Positions 62,825-64,000 of a stretch of DNA of 64,000 nucleotides are shown here, one piece after another. A program made the position numbers and the translations under genes. Numbering within the stretch: position 1 is the stretch's first letter; each line of letters begins with the position of its first letter. The stretch is from NCBI RefSeq assembly GCF_014203755.1, contig NZ_JACHJS010000001.1:5642001-5706000 (forward strand), in the 5' to 3' direction. Below the pieces are notes generated by a model, which saw only the letters and a program-made list of their open reading frames with translations, did no database searches and was not told where the DNA came from. This DNA comes from Saccharothrix violaceirubra (GTDB taxonomy: Bacteria > Actinomycetota > Actinomycetes > Mycobacteriales > Pseudonocardiaceae).

Positions 62825-63202
62825 CTACGCCTGTTGGCCGGGCAACCGGCCCTCGGCCATCCGTCGCGCGACGTCGCGCCGCAGCCACAGCAGGTACACC
62901 CAGACCAGGGTGAAGACCACGCCGATGCCGCCGAGCGCGGTGAGCAGCCACCACGACGCGATCATGGCGACGTGCACGACCGCGACCACGCCGACCGCCC
63001 ACGGCCGCTTGAGCAGGCCGCACGTGCCGATCAGCACGACGATCAGCCCGAGCACGAAGTACCCGGTGCCGGTGCCGATCCCGTCGCCGAGCTTGGCGAC
63101 GATCGGCAGCGCCAGCGCCACCACGATCGCTTCGAGGATCAGCGTCCCGGCCATGATGCCCCGGAACGACTTCATCGGGTCCTTGCGCGGAGGGGTGCTC
63201 AC
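62825..63202 (-). CDS. DUF4233 membrane protein
   Basis: 125 residues, GTG start overlapping the folC stop (GTGA, 63199-63202). About four membrane helices: GIMAGTLILEAIVVALALPIV, YFVLGLIVVLIGTCGLL, then two more. DUF4233 genes follow folC across actinobacteria, including mycobacteria. Function unknown; coupling to folC is constant enough to suggest a shared expression need. Confidence 0.88.
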   Translation of the reverse strand: MSTPPRKDPMKSFRGIMAGTLILEAIVVALALPIVAKLGDGIGTGTGYFVLGLIVVLIGTCGLLKRPWAVGVVAVVHVAMIASWWLLTALGGIGVVFTLVWVYLLWLRRDVARRMAEGRLPGQQA

Positions 63203-64000
63203 GACGGTTCCTTCCCGAACAACGCGCGGGCCTCTCCGGCGGTCACGACCGATCCGGTGACGATCACGCCGCCACCGGACACCACGCCGGTGTCGTCGTC
63301 CTCCTCGGCCAGCCGCACGGCCTCCTCGACGGCGTCGACCAGGTGCGGCACGACCACCATCCGGTCCTCGCCGAAGATCGGCACGGCCAGCGACGCCAGC
63401 GCGTCGGGGTCCATGGACCGCCGCGACGAGTTGGCCGTGAGCACGACCTCGTTCACGACGGGTTCCAGCGCGACCAGGATGCCCTCGGCGTCCTTGTCGG
63501 CCATCACGCCGACGACGGCGACGAGCTTGCGGAAGCCGAACTCCTCGTCCAGCGCCTTGGCCAACGCCGCCGCGCCGTGCGGGTTGTGCGCCGCGTCGAC
63601 CAGCACGGTCGGCGCCGAGCGCACGCGTTCGAGCCGGCCGGGCGAGGCCACGGTCGCGAACGCCTCGCGCACCGCCTCCACGTCGAGCCGCCGGTCCGCG
63701 CCGGCACCGAAGAACGCCTCCACGGCCGCCAGCGCCAACGCCGCGTTCGCCGCCTGGTGGGCACCGTGCAGCGGCAGGAACACGTCCTCGTAGATCCCGC
63801 CGAGCCCCTGGAGGCGCAGCACCTGCCCGCCGATGGCGACGTCCCGGCCGAGCACGCCGAACTCCGCGCCCTGGCGGGCCACGGTCGCGTCCACCTCGGC
63901 GGCCCGGCGCAGCAGCACCCGTTCGACCACCGGGTCCTGCTCGGCGAGCACGGCGACGGCACCGGGCTTGATGATCCCGGCTTTCTCCTCTGCGATGCCC
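63199..64000 (-). CDS. folC: Folylpolyglutamate synthase/dihydrofolate synthase, C-terminal part
   Basis: 267 codons; the 5' part lies beyond the window. The visible portion begins GIAEEKAGIIKPG, a FolC hallmark. It contains GLGGIYEDVFLPLHGAHQAANAALALAA and the C-terminal Mur-ligase-like domain with VLVDAAHNPHGAAAL and VVGVMADKD. It adds glutamate to folates. Followed by DUF4233 with a 4-bp overlap. Confidence 0.95.
   Translation of the reverse strand, partial: GIAEEKAGIIKPGAVAVLAEQDPVVERVLLRRAAEVDATVARQGAEFGVLGRDVAIGGQVLRLQGLGGIYEDVFLPLHGAHQAANAALALAAVEAFFGAGADRRLDVEAVREAFATVASPGRLERVRSAPTVLVDAAHNPHGAAALAKALDEEFGFRKLVAVVGVMADKDAEGILVALEPVVNEVVLTANSSRRSMDPDALASLAVPIFGEDRMVVVPHLVDAVEEAVRLAEEDDDTGVVSGGGVIVTGSVVTAGEARALFGKEPS

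Overview
The window is a high-GC actinobacterial chromosome segment. From memory, the order of its housekeeping genes (hrcA, hemW, sirA-cysH, lepA, rpsT, holA, comEC/comEA, degV-like, octT-like, gpgP-like, rsfS, nadD, proA, proB, obg, rpmA, rplU, rne, ndk, DUF4233, folC) follows the Mycobacterium tuberculosis hrcA-to-folC stretch. Gene content is that of a soil filamentous actinomycete, most likely Pseudonocardiales: a secreted chitinase with a DasR-like site, YbaB/EspC/WXG-type secreted toxin genes, and many GNAT enzymes and small membrane proteins. No tRNA, rRNA, CRISPR array or intact transposase gene was seen.

Layout. 1-2.2 kb: start of hrcA, an acetyltransferase and hemW. 2.3-10.9 kb: one long sulfur-assimilation operon. 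It opens with a 28-codon leader peptide and continues with sulfite reductase, a small zinc-ribbon protein, APS reductase, the two ATP sulfurylase subunits, an SsuABC-like importer and a sirohydrochlorin chelatase-like protein. Most of these genes overlap by a few bases. 10.9-20.6 kb: accessory metabolism, namely a MarR/DJ-1 pair with two palindromic operators, a crotonase, a quinone-reductase-like enzyme, an amino-acid permease, a DUF885 protein, a nitronate monooxygenase and a GH18 chitinase. 20.7-28.5 kb: an HD hydrolase, a MazF-like protein, lepA, a siderophore-interacting protein, an SPFH/ribbon-helix-helix pair behind a perfect palindrome, a TSUP transporter and rpsT. 28.5-46.1 kb: holA, thrC behind a SAM-I riboswitch, comEC/comEA, the degV-to-nadD run, ferredoxin, proA, a RecQ-phosphoribosyltransferase fusion, and the proB-obg-rpmA-rplU block. 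46.3-57.9 kb: rne, the DUF2344 and radical-SAM pair split by a subtilisin, DoxX, an ABC-2 exporter and ndk.

57.9-64 kb: a Tat-exported PhoD-type phosphatase gene is cut in two by an insert of about 3.2 kb. The insert lies in the opposite orientation and carries a YbaB-like gene, an EspC-like gene, a WXG-type polymorphic toxin and a likely immunity gene. These are followed by about 740 bp of lower-GC, decayed DNA. It is the clearest acquired element in the window and the best candidate for an uncharacterised system. The window ends inside folC.
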